A stretch of DNA of 64,000 nucleotides from Laburnicola sp. R22_1 (lineage: Eukaryota; Ascomycota; Dothideomycetes; Pleosporales; Didymosphaeriaceae). The translations under genes and the position numbers were made by a program. The stretch is from contig JACONQ010000012.1 of NCBI GenBank assembly GCA_014281115.1, positions 434,001-498,000 on the forward strand, read 5' to 3'. The notes under the pieces are model-generated. The model was not told where the DNA came from. It was given only the letters and a program-made list of their open reading frames with translations, and ran no database searches. Below, one piece after another: positions 46,658 through 55,788 of this stretch (the first letter of the stretch is position 1; each line of letters opens with the position of its first letter).

Positions 46658-47522
46658 ATGTCCCCGTATCGCTTTGAAAAACTTCCTATCGATGACCCCG
46701 AGCCTCTGGATCATACAGCGGCAGCACCTCCTATGTCTTGGCCAGTCCGCAAATCTCTGCAGACTCTTTGAGTTGCCTTCATATACTTTGCCTTCCTCTG
46801 CATTTTCGTGAGTGTATCATATGGCGGCCTAAGTCACTGGTTCTCTATGAAACCTGAACAGCACATAGAATCCAAGGTTCCCAAATTTCCACCACAGATA
46901 GTTCATCAACTTCATTAATCCAGTATATCTAACATTGAATCCAGTCTCAACGATTCTGGCGTCTTTCGAGATCAATAACGACTTTTTCGAATCATCGGAA
47001 GATCACATCAATGCAGCGTGGGAGTCTATCATGCCTGGTAATACGGAACTAGGATCCACTGAGACTTTTGGTACACAAAACCGCCGACTCTACCTCTCTA
47101 TCTAGAAGTCGCGGCTTTGTTGCCCTCGCAGCTTCCACATCTGGGAATGAGAAAGATATACACTGCCTCTCAGTCTTTCACCAGTTGCATTGTCTAGTAA
47201 ATAAAAATTTCTCTCCCAGGTAGTGGTCTTACCTAGGTATGATGACACATTACAGGACCTCCTTCGAACTACAATCCGGGATCTAAAACACCCGCAAGCG
47301 GAGAGATTGCCGGGTCATGGCAGCCACAATGGGCATGTTAACCATTGCATTGAGTACCTCAGACAGGGTATCATGTGTGTGGGGAACACGTCCCTTGAGC
47401 CGCGAGATGCTCTCCACCACGGTGTGCAAGGTTGGGGCGTAACGCACCAGTGTCGAGATTATGGAAAGCTTGTCCGGTGGACGGAGAACCACTGGAGTAA
47501 CGACTATCGTGGTGTTGCATAA
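46658..47522 (+). pseudogene. UstYa-like (DUF3328) gene, damaged
   Basis: It opens MSPYRFEKLPIDDPEPLD, then a membrane segment (VAFIYFAFLCIF) that is preceded by an in-frame TGA. Later pieces are DHINAAWESIMP, GFVALAASTSGNEKDIHC, the first signature VFHQLHCL (~47195-47210) and, after another break, HVNHCIEYLRQGIMCVGNTSLEP (second HxxHC, ~47340-47410), GWGVTHQCRDYGKLVRWTE, stop at 47520-47522. This is the full domain order of UstYa oxidases. The GTAATA...CTAG intron candidate after AAWESIMP does not restore phase, and the stretch between the two motifs is shortened. With a stop in the anchor and at least one phase break, I call it a pseudogene. Confidence 0.65.
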
Positions 47523-48407
47523 GCAGGCACGATTCAGACGGGGTAATGATCCTGACTTCTCGTATGCGGGGACCGGAAGTATCTACGCGCAGCTTGGTGA
47601 AAGGCCATCTAGATGCCTAGACCTCTAACCTTAAGACTTGTTCGTAACGTGTTGGTCAGTGTGTTGTCGACTCTATTGTGGTCTCGGCGAAAGTTATTGC
47701 ATAGTGCCAGTGCATTGCGCGAAACCTTAATATGGGTAATTTAAGAGACCAATTAGAATTCTGGAGGTTGGAAAACTTACCACGCCACTTTGATGCATCT
47801 GCTTGTTAAGTGGTGTATATTTAATACTAAATACGTTACCAGGGCGGCATCACACAGACATAGGAAGTTTAGCAACGCTTGGGCACCGCTCTATTGGTGA
47901 CAGGGTACCTCCTCCGCATGAGGCAGCTGCGGGTCGAACTAATAATGATCAATTGGTTGAGTTGGCTAGGTGAGACCTTCCTGTTTAACCGGTTATCGCT
48001 TTTGGCAACGGTGTTCTTTGCCCCGCGTTCAAACTGCCTTGACTTCCAGGTAGGTCCTCAAAATCGGGTCCTTCAACCGAGGGACAAGTCAAGCAAACGG
48101 AAGAAAGCCACTTACATAGTCATATAGAAAAGAGGGGGTTTGGAATATCACCCTAAGAGGCATTAGGGCTAAGGAACATTGCTTGAATGGCATCGCGGCG
48201 CGGAAATAAGTGGCGTATCTGAATGACGAGACCCAGGTAACCATGAAGTCGTAGGAACTGAACGCATACTTGAAAAAAAAATAGTTTACATAATATCATC
48301 TCTTCACCTTGTCACACCTTCTGCTTGCTTTTAGCATACCATACCGGGCATCCTCATTTCCCCATGCGGATACAGAGTATATCTGCAACCTGCGTGATCT
48401 TTACGAC
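47523..48407. other. Stretch without a supported gene
   Basis: About 0.9 kb between the UstYa-like and MetE-like genes. No domain, repeat or signal recognised. Confidence 0.4.
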
Positions 48408-49454
48408 CTAGGTCTGCTCCGTAACATCCTTAAAAATCCGAAAGATACTGTCCAAATCTTCAACGGGCGTTCTCCCAAGGCCGCATTCCGTAGAAACACC
48501 AAATCCTTTGTTAACAAGAGCCTTCTTGGCAGCTGCAATTTTTTTCTCAGTTCCTTCAGGATCATGCGCATGAACAACCCCAAGAAAAAGGGTAGTATCA
48601 TTGGCGACCTTCAGCCGACTCAACGGCTCGAAATAAGCGTCGTCGACACGATCCTTAGGAACAGGAAGGTGAAACCATCCGATGGGGCGGTGCTGTGTAA
48701 GACTCGCTGAAACTGAGTTGATCAAGTCGACAAGGAGAGAGGTATCTTCTGGCTCAAGATAGTGTTTGTGCCCAAAGTCACCATAGCAGCGGTGGAACCC
48801 GATCGGAATTTTTTTGTCAATGGCTTCCACAAGGCGTGCCACACGTTCGACAATTCCTTCCTTGGCCGGAGAATAAGGAGGCTTGAACAAACTAAAGTTA
48901 GGCCGGGAGGGACCGTATGCGTCTTCCATGTGGGCCATTTCAACAGCCAAGTCCCACTGAATGGCCAGATCTTCCGGAGGGATTTTGGCCTGGATGTTAG
49001 CCAAGGCTGAGAGGATCCTCTGTTCGTATTGAGTTTCCGCGGCTTCGGCGTACTTTGGGTCCACCCAGACGCTCACCACATTAGGTGGAGTCGGCAGACA
49101 CACTTGGAAGCGGACGTCTGACGGGATCACCCCAGCATCCCGAAGGCGACAGAAGGTTGAGTACGAGGCTATAGCAGCATCATCGTATCCTGTTGGTTTG
49201 ACATCATCGGTCTTCAATTCGAAGTTTTTGTCGATTTCGACATCCTGTGGGTAAAATTGGTTGGAAACAATATCAACGGGAAACGTTTTCGACTGCTAGT
49301 ACACGAAATTGCCTCTGTCGGCCGGCTCGCCATCTGGAATGCACTGCAGGCGGGTTGGTAGCTTTTCCAAGACGCGAGTGAATGTAGACTCCGCTGTGTC
49401 CAGGGGAACGCTGCCAACAAGGTGAACAAGAGGTAGTGGAGCGGAACCCGGCAT
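48408..49454 (-). pseudogene. MetE/UROD-like protein with one in-frame TAG at codon 53
   Basis: One uninterrupted phase from ATG (49454) to the stop at 48408, 348 codons, no intron needed. It begins MPGSAPLPLVHLVGSVPLDT, contains LQCIPDGEPADRGNFVY before the stop, and later FQVCLPTPPNVVSVWV, IQWDLAVEMAHMED, GFHRCYGDFGHKHYL and LFLGVVHAHDPEGTEKKI. These are the barrel landmarks of the cobalamin-independent methionine synthase C-terminal fold; the fungal MetE-like proteins of this length are not true methionine synthases and their substrate is unknown. The TAG (49298-49296) sits where Trp fits (VYWQSK), a single G-to-A change in RIP-type context. The rest of the frame is clean, so the lesion is recent, or the base is a sequencing error. 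Confidence 0.7.
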
Positions 49455-49634
49455 TATTGGGTCGAAGTAAATTGGGTTGCAGAAGCAAAGAAAGCGTGTG
49501 AGAAAGAAGTCGCGAGCCAGAATAATGCGCTCGCCATCACGGCATTATTAAGTCTATTGCAGCTTGTCGGCTGACGCACGTGATACAAGGGACTTCAACC
49601 TTCAAATGCTAGCAAGCTCGCCTAGACAGTGTAG

Positions 49635-49729
49635 GCAGTCGTGCTTAGGCTACGTAGTTGTGTGCAGGGTAAGCAGTCATGCACAGAGTAAGCAATCGTG
49701 CTTAGACTAAGCAGTCATGCGCAGGGTAA
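49635..49729 (+). repeat. 19-bp minisatellite x5
   Basis: Five consecutive 19-nt units of the type gcagtcatgcgcagggtaa. Units 1 and 4 share cgtgcttag; units 2, 3 and 5 share the tgcrcagrgtaa form, so the array has a mixed internal history. It lies between the MetE-like and rhodopsin-domain genes. Confidence 0.85.
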
Positions 49730-50082
49730 ACACGCAACTTCAAACAAATTCCCCTTCTAACCCTTACCATAGGCAAAGCCAGAGTTCTACCGAAGCTCTT
49801 GGGACAACTCCAGCCCCCACACTGGCCGCCTAATAAATTTATGTGCATTATAGTATGCACCCCAACAGAAAATTCGGGAAGCGAAAGACACGGCACAGCC
49901 AGTACTGGTATCTAAAGCCGTTTTCTCATATCCCGCTTCTGCATCGAACGAGCAAATGACTCTTATTTCTAAGAGTTTGTCTCTTGTGCTCGTAGCCGGG
50001 TCAGTTTCCTCTTAACACGCAACTAACCTCCTACTCGCCTCTTCGTTGTTTATTGACTTCATCCTTCTCTCGATTTCCAATC

Positions 50083-51454
50083 ATGTCCTTGCCAACATCT
50101 GAAGAAGCCCATTATTACTACAGGGCGCATGCGGATGACAATTTGGCGCCAAATCTCATCGCTACCATTGTCACATGTGCCGTCTTGCCATGCATCGACG
50201 TGGTCTTGCGATTGGTCGGCAGACGGTTCCTAAAGGCGTCACTTAAAGCGGATGATTGGTTGATCGTATTTGCCCTTGTGAGTTGAAACAAATGCAAGAG
50301 GGGATCGAGTTTACCAGTCCTAGATCCCAATGCTTGGAATGCATCTCTCCACTAGTGTTGGAATGGGAAAACATGTCATCTTCGTCTCCAGTTTACAGGT
50401 ATTTGCAAAGGTCCAGTTTCCGCAATCAGGCTGAACAAAAGTATTGCTCTATCTGACCACCACCAGTCGATCATCTCCATTGAAATATTTTACGCTGTCA
50501 CTGTGATCCTTACCAAGTTCTCCATCCTCGCCCTCTACCACCGCATATTTCCCTCCAGGTCACTAGCAATCATGTCAATATTCATTGCAGTGGTTGTTTT
50601 TTCTTTACAATCTCGCCCTGATTCTGGTCGTCTTCCTCCAGTGCATTCCTCTGAGAAGAATTTGGACGCCAACGCTTTCCGGCACCTGTATTTCGACCTC
50701 GGCGGCTTTTACTACTCTAGCGTAAGTTTCTACCAAAATACGTGGAAAGGACTGCTCACTGACTTGTCTCTCCAGCATTGCAAATGTCGTGACGGATGTG
50801 GCTATTCTTGCCCTTCCAATAATACAAGTTTGGGATTTGCAACTGAGCAAAACCCGTAAATTGCAGGTACTTGGAATTTTTGCTCTTGGTGGAATGTAAG
50901 TCGTCCCCAGCGCCCTCAATTTGCTTTCTTTCGGCCACAATTTCCAGTCACTTCAAGCTAACTCCATGTTTTCAACCAGAGTTTGTGTTTTCGGCGTTGT
51001 CCGCACCTTGGTTGTCGGCCTGGCGAGTATAAGAGACGCTTCTTACACCAATGCCAAAGGCGGCATCTGGTCACAAGCCGAAATTTCTGTCGGTATCATC
51101 TGCACCTGCCTGCCCACATTCCGGCCTTTATTTTCCAAACCTGCTCGTCGTGCTTCGCCAAGCACAGCTGGCTACGCTAGCCTCTCTGGCAAACGGAGCA
51201 ACAACAGTAAAGGGAGTAAATTTAGCAATCTCAGCAGCAACGCTGGTGGGCTCCGGTCCGACCCAGACAACATATTATTGAAGAGCGCGGGGAAGAATGG
51301 TATGGTATGGTCAAGCACGTCGGGGCGCACGAGTAACAGTAATAAGAGTGATGGACGACCTTTTGCAAATTCGGAGGGGCAATTGGGTTCAGATATCAGG
51401 GTTGACAGTCAGGTCCATCAGACTTGCAAAGATTCCGATAGTGGCCGTGACTGA
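50083..51454 (+). CDS. Fungal rhodopsin-domain (PTH11-like) integral membrane protein, frame break inside
   Basis: Seven-span family member. Pieces in order: NLIATIVTCAVLPCIDVVLRL, GRRFLKASLKADDWLIVFAL (exon 1), an exon near 50352-50400 with VGMGKHVIFVSS, IISIEIFYAVTVILTKFSIL and YHRIFP (50470-50560), NLALILVVFLQCIPLRRIW (50612-50670), IANVVTDVAILALPIIQVW (50775-50830), VCVFGVVRTLVVGLAS and GIWSQAEISVGIICTCLPTF (50980-51120), then a Ser/Asn-rich cytoplasmic tail to 51454. Between MSIFIAVVVF and NLALILV the phase shifts by one base in a T-rich run (~50598-50613), too short for an intron. This is either a real frameshift or a homopolymer sequencing error. The usual role of the family is membrane sensing; the cluster context suggests nothing firmer. 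Confidence 0.6.
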
Positions 51455-51688
51455 ACGGATGGATACAGCCAATATATTATAGGTTTCGTAGGAATTCACC
51501 ATACCTGTAGGTGGCTACATAGGGGGGTCGATATAGCTGCGAACGTTGTATGCCCATCAGAATGGTTCCTGTTGTTTGATATTTGACCCAGAGCAGATTA
51601 CTTAGTAACACTAGTAGGGTAATAGGCTTAGTATTAAATTCTATTATTATAAGTTAACTAGCTTATTATTAAAATCTTTTTCTTTCTT

Positions 51689-51958
51689 TTAGAGAATGAG
51701 CTGTGTGTCGAAGTAGACATCGCGGCCGATGACAAGTAGAGGGATCCGTCGATAGTGAATGCCCAGCTCTTCTAGGTCGCGGCGTGGCAACGCGACGGGT
51801 TGTGGGTGCATGCTTACACACAGAGCATATTCGATGCCCCGCAATTGCAGGTACCATGACACTCTCTTCCCGAAAGGAGACCCTGCATAGTTGAACAGAA
51901 TCATGTCATTCGGCGCGCTCGACGATCCCATTTTGCTTCTAGGGTATTCGCAACCCAA
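51689..51958 (-). pseudogene. GST-like protein, N-terminal domain fragment
   Basis: The frame contains MILFNYAGSPFGKRVSWYLQ, YALCVSMHPQPVALPRRDL, IHYRRIPLLVIGRD and VYFDTQLIL, the complete thioredoxin-fold half of the GST-like family whose C-terminal half lies at 44210-45023. A start at 51931 or 51958 is possible. It stops dead after DTQLIL in an AT-rich strip (taaaagaaagaaaaag), where family members continue with about 35-40 more residues before the AAGLIP segment. So it ends at a junction and not at a natural terminus. A TATATATA run stands ~30 bp upstream of the longer start. Confidence 0.7.
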
Positions 51959-53440
51959 CGTACCGCAAGCTTGTCCTTTGGGCTACTTTATATATATCCA
52001 TAACGTGTACACCTACCGTGTCATCTGGGCTATGTAGCAAGTGGCTAACTGGAATTTGAATGATTATTATTCCTTCCTATGCATTAGTATAATAATCATC
52101 CAAAGTCTAGCTATCCAAATTATCCTATTGGTGTTATAGTCTCTACGAGTTTATGAAGAGCTTGGAGAGCGACGCAACCCTAGCTGGCTAGCTGTTTGCC
52201 ATGTGGACTTGATTCTACGATACCAGTAGGTACTTGCTTATCCATGACGTAGTAGTGGTTAGTCTCCATGTATTTGGAATCGCCGACTATCTTCCGCAAC
52301 CCCACATGTCCACCATGCCCAACCAGAATGACAGCCTGACTTCCTTCCTTCCCTGCATGATCGAATACAGAGAGGTAGTCTATGTGGATAGCATGGTCTA
52401 TGTAACTTGCACATCTGCACGAATATTAAGGTATTCCTTTGTTGTTACTGTTTTGTACCTTGCTTGCTTGTTGGGTAAAGTATCGCTTTTTAGTCTGTCT
52501 TCTGCTCTGTGGTACTTACTTTGGTCTACATCTCGGAGGAGGAGGAGTTAATAGATTGTAGCTCAGGTATGTATAATGTAGCATCTTTTTTTTCTTGTTA
52601 ATGAGGTGTCGGCACTTCTAGTAACAGCCGGGAATGGAAAGTACCATACACGGCATATCGATTATGTCGCTGTACCATCTCGTACTATGTCTCTGCTACT
52701 CTGTATCGCTTTGTGCTGTAGACGGGGTATAGCATAGTATGGTATGGCATGGGTAAATAACGAACTCAGTGCATAGCGAGCTAGTAGAGTAGTCAGGTCC
52801 AAACTACCCCAGCGCAGCCAGACTACTCTTCGCCCACTTCCTAAAGTCTATTTACAACCATTGCCATACCAAGGATAACTCTACAATGTACATAGAGCGA
52901 CTAGCGACTCTGCTAATGCACGTCTCAGTCAGCATACTATCTTCATTCCCTCCCTCAGCACGCAAACCTAGCCTCCTATCCAGGCTGGATATGTAGAACC
53001 TTTCTCTCTGCGATTGAATGCTCAACTGTACCTAAGCGCGTCACCACCGAACCCCCAATACAAACACCAACCAGCCCGCCCTCTACGCCTCCTGCCACCC
53101 CACCCACAAGTCTTCTCCTACCAACTTCCTCCCTCAATCCCATCCAGCCACGCCCACTCGTGCAGTCTCATACATCCTCCATGTTAGACCAGGACCTCCT
53201 ATCCTACCAGCATCACGCAGTCACAAAGGCAAGTACATCACATCTAGAAGAGAAATTGCAAGAGAGAACAAGCAGCTTCATTAACGTCCAAGTAAAGACT
53301 AGCTACATGATCGTAAGACAGAAAGAGCAGCTATAAGATGTCCGAGTAGGGACTAGCCGCGGTGGGTATCAAGGGTATCGTAATCGTACAGAGCCATCTA
53401 GACTGACCCAAGACGCCGGAAGATGCAGAGATAGGAAAGT
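51959..53440. other. Intergenic stretch without a supported gene
   Basis: About 1.5 kb. A 105-codon plus frame at 52234-52551 is hydrophobic at its end but has no recognisable domain. The sequence near 52730-52760 is a short tatggtatggcatg simple repeat. Nothing else stands out. Confidence 0.4.
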
Positions 53441-55450
53441 TCACCAGTGCAGAGAGTTGTCCACACCAGCCCAAGCCTCGAAAGCGAAGACACCAGACGC
53501 CCACTGTTGACAGAAAGCCTCAGTGATCCAGAACTCTCCCTGCTCGAAGCACACGGGGACGACACCGAAGAGATGGCGACCGCGTCGGAGAGGACCACCG
53601 TTGAGATACAGACGATTCTCGCCGAAAGGACTGTGAGACTTCCAGGCTTCTAGCTCCAAGAAGTAGAAGAAGCTGAGCAGCGCAAAGAAGATGGCTAGAA
53701 CAGTCGACATAGTGAAGATGCGGCGCTTCTTTGGGACGACAAGGGTAGGCCGAGTATCGGTCTGCGTAGATTTCTCGTAAAGAGCAATGGTCGGAAGGTC
53801 GGTCTGCGTCAGCTCCTCTTCAATGACGACCGGTGGCATATCAAGAATCGTAGAAGTGCCAGTGAGCGAAAGTTCCTGTCGATGGGTCTGCGCAATAGGC
53901 GGCATATCAAGAATAGTAGAGGTGCCAGCGAGCGAAAGCTTCTGCCCGTCCATCTGCGTCCACTGATGATTCATGATAACGGCTGGCACGTCGGTCTGCG
54001 CGATAGGCGGCATATCAAGAATAGTAGAAGCGCCAGCGAGCGAAAGCTTCTGCTGGTCAGCCTGCGTTGACGGCTCATAGAGGATGGTAGTCGTCGGCTC
54101 CTCGATAGAAAGCGTCTTCTGAACATCGATCGGCGCGATGTCAGCTATGGTGGAGAGCGCAATGGCAGAGGTAGGCTTCTCTTGATCAGGTTGAGCATGG
54201 GACGTAGAGAGTGCGGGAGCGACGGGGGCAATGTCAGCGACGGTCGAAAGCACGATGCTCAAGGTGGGCTCCTTTGGCTCGGCCGGAGTCTCTGATGTAG
54301 CCGTTTCATTTTGAGGGACGGACGGAGAAAGTGGGGGAGCGACAGGAACTATGTCGGCTGTCGTCGAGACGGTGGTGCTCAAGCTGGGCTCATTCGGCTC
54401 AGTCTGCGGCGCATCAATGGGCGCAATGTCAACGACGGGGGTGATGGGAGAGAAGTCGAGGATCTGGTCGGGCTCGGATGCGTTGTCGCCAAAGTCGGAT
54501 GTGTCGGACGTGTTCCCAAGCTCTTGTTCCAGGTTCAAGCCGGACTCGACAAAGGACGGAGTCTCTGCGGTGGGAGGAGCAGAAGCGCTGGCGGCGGCTT
54601 CGGCGTTGAGCTTGCCCTCAAGGGCTTTCTGGTACTGCGTCTCGAGATGTTGGATGCGCGCGTCTTTGACGAAGACGGTGCGATGGTGCTCGCTGAGGCG
54701 TGTGTGCATGTCCTCGACTTCGGAATGCAGGTTGCGGTTCTCGAGCTCGAGTGCCTCGATGGCCGTCTTCTGAGCCTCCAGCTCGGCGATGCGGTTCTGT
54801 GACTGCTGCCACTGCGACTGGGCGGCCTGCAGCTCGGTGCGCAGCTGCCCCAGCTTTGCGTCGCTGTCGTCCCGCGCCTTTTGGAGGGCGCCCTTGTCGT
54901 GGTGCGCCTGCTCGAGGTCGACATAGGCCGTGTCGAGGTGCGCCTGGAGGTCGGCCATGTCCTGCACATGCTGTGCCCCCTTCTTCTTCTCCTCGGCGGC
55001 CTCCTGCTTGAGCGCCGCGTTCTCCGCCTTGATGCTGGAGTTTGCGCTCGTCGCGCGAGCGTTCTCCGCCTTTTCCTCTTGGAACTCCTTGCGGAGCTCC
55101 GCGAGCTGCTGCTTGAGATCGGTGATCTCTTCGCGCGACGTCTTCACCTCCTCTTCCAGCCTCACGCCGCGGTCGTATGCGGCGTCGTCCATCTTGGACG
55201 TTGCGTGGAGTTTGTCGAAGGCGGCGCGAGCCACCGCGGCCTTCTTCTCCGCCAACTCCTTGGCGGCATCCGCCTTGGCGAGCTTGGCGAGCAGCTCTGT
55301 ATTGACGCCTTGCGCCGCCGAATACTGAGCCTGCGCCGCCGCAAGCTCGTTGATCTGACGGCCCATGGCCGTCATCTTCTTTTCGCTGTCTGAATACAGC
55401 GCTCGCCAAACGTCCGACGTGTCCATCGCCAGGGGAGTGTTGCTGGCCAT
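53441..55450 (-). CDS. Coiled-coil protein with repeat region and C-terminal membrane anchor
   Basis: One exon, ~669 residues from the first ATG (MASNTPLAMDTSDVWRALYSD). Residues ~15-300 are almost pure heptad coiled coil (Ala/Glu/Lys/Leu/Gln-rich). Residues ~330-560 form an acidic Pro/Thr/Ser region with a recurring motif of the form S-T-x-x-D-[IM]-x-P-[IV] (TVADIAPVAP, TIADIAPIDV, STILDMPPIA); the last three copies (KLSLAG-STILDMPPIAQT) are nearly identical. A single membrane span follows at ~580-600 (TVLAIFFALLSFFYFLELEAW) after a KKRR stop-transfer-like cluster, and ~70 residues remain on the far side. The plan suggests a tethering or organelle-shape protein. Family not recognised. Confidence 0.7.
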   Translation of the reverse strand: MASNTPLAMDTSDVWRALYSDSEKKMTAMGRQINELAAAQAQYSAAQGVNTELLAKLAKADAAKELAEKKAAVARAAFDKLHATSKMDDAAYDRGVRLEEEVKTSREEITDLKQQLAELRKEFQEEKAENARATSANSSIKAENAALKQEAAEEKKKGAQHVQDMADLQAHLDTAYVDLEQAHHDKGALQKARDDSDAKLGQLRTELQAAQSQWQQSQNRIAELEAQKTAIEALELENRNLHSEVEDMHTRLSEHHRTVFVKDARIQHLETQYQKALEGKLNAEAAASASAPPTAETPSFVESGLNLEQELGNTSDTSDFGDNASEPDQILDFSPITPVVDIAPIDAPQTEPNEPSLSTTVSTTADIVPVAPPLSPSVPQNETATSETPAEPKEPTLSIVLSTVADIAPVAPALSTSHAQPDQEKPTSAIALSTIADIAPIDVQKTLSIEEPTTTILYEPSTQADQQKLSLAGASTILDMPPIAQTDVPAVIMNHQWTQMDGQKLSLAGTSTILDMPPIAQTHRQELSLTGTSTILDMPPVVIEEELTQTDLPTIALYEKSTQTDTRPTLVVPKKRRIFTMSTVLAIFFALLSFFYFLELEAWKSHSPFGENRLYLNGGPLRRGRHLFGVVPVCFEQGEFWITEAFCQQWASGVFAFEAWAGVDNSLHW

Positions 55451-55788
55451 TGCGTGGCCGAAGAGGGAGCTGGAGGTAGAGTGGTCAGGAAGAAGAGAAG
55501 GGTTGAACACCAAACATATAACCAGTCCGTTTGCTGCCAAGCAGCTACTGCGACGTCTATTGAACGTTGTTATTGTTCTAAAAGCCCTTCAGCACCTAGC
55601 GTACTTTGTCGGGGGTGGGTGACCATAGAGAGTGTAAGGTGAATGGAAGGGAAAACGGTCCACTGGGCAACCGTTCGAAGCTCCGTGGCCGAGTAGCTTC
55701 ACGAACAGGGTGGGACATGCAGGCCTGGTAGTTGAAGACGAATCGTGAGCATTTGCAGCCTCTTACAAGAACTCAAAGAAACCTAATA

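Larger units (their letters stand above)
45027..51690. mobile_element. ~6.7-kb segment interrupting the GST-like gene
   Basis: Lies between the two halves of the GST-like gene. Both margins are short AT-rich strips. The left margin has gctagctataataata (45036-45050) and the right margin an inverted counterpart with a 6-nt insertion (tattattataagttaactagc, about 51641-51661). A 15-bp motif taggcttagtaYtaa occurs in the same orientation near both ends (45087-45101 and 51623-51637). Content: a repeat-peptide gene, UstYa-like genes, a MetE-like gene and a rhodopsin-domain gene, all but possibly one damaged. I cannot see a transposase, so the mode of insertion is unknown; element status is inference. 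Confidence 0.4.
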
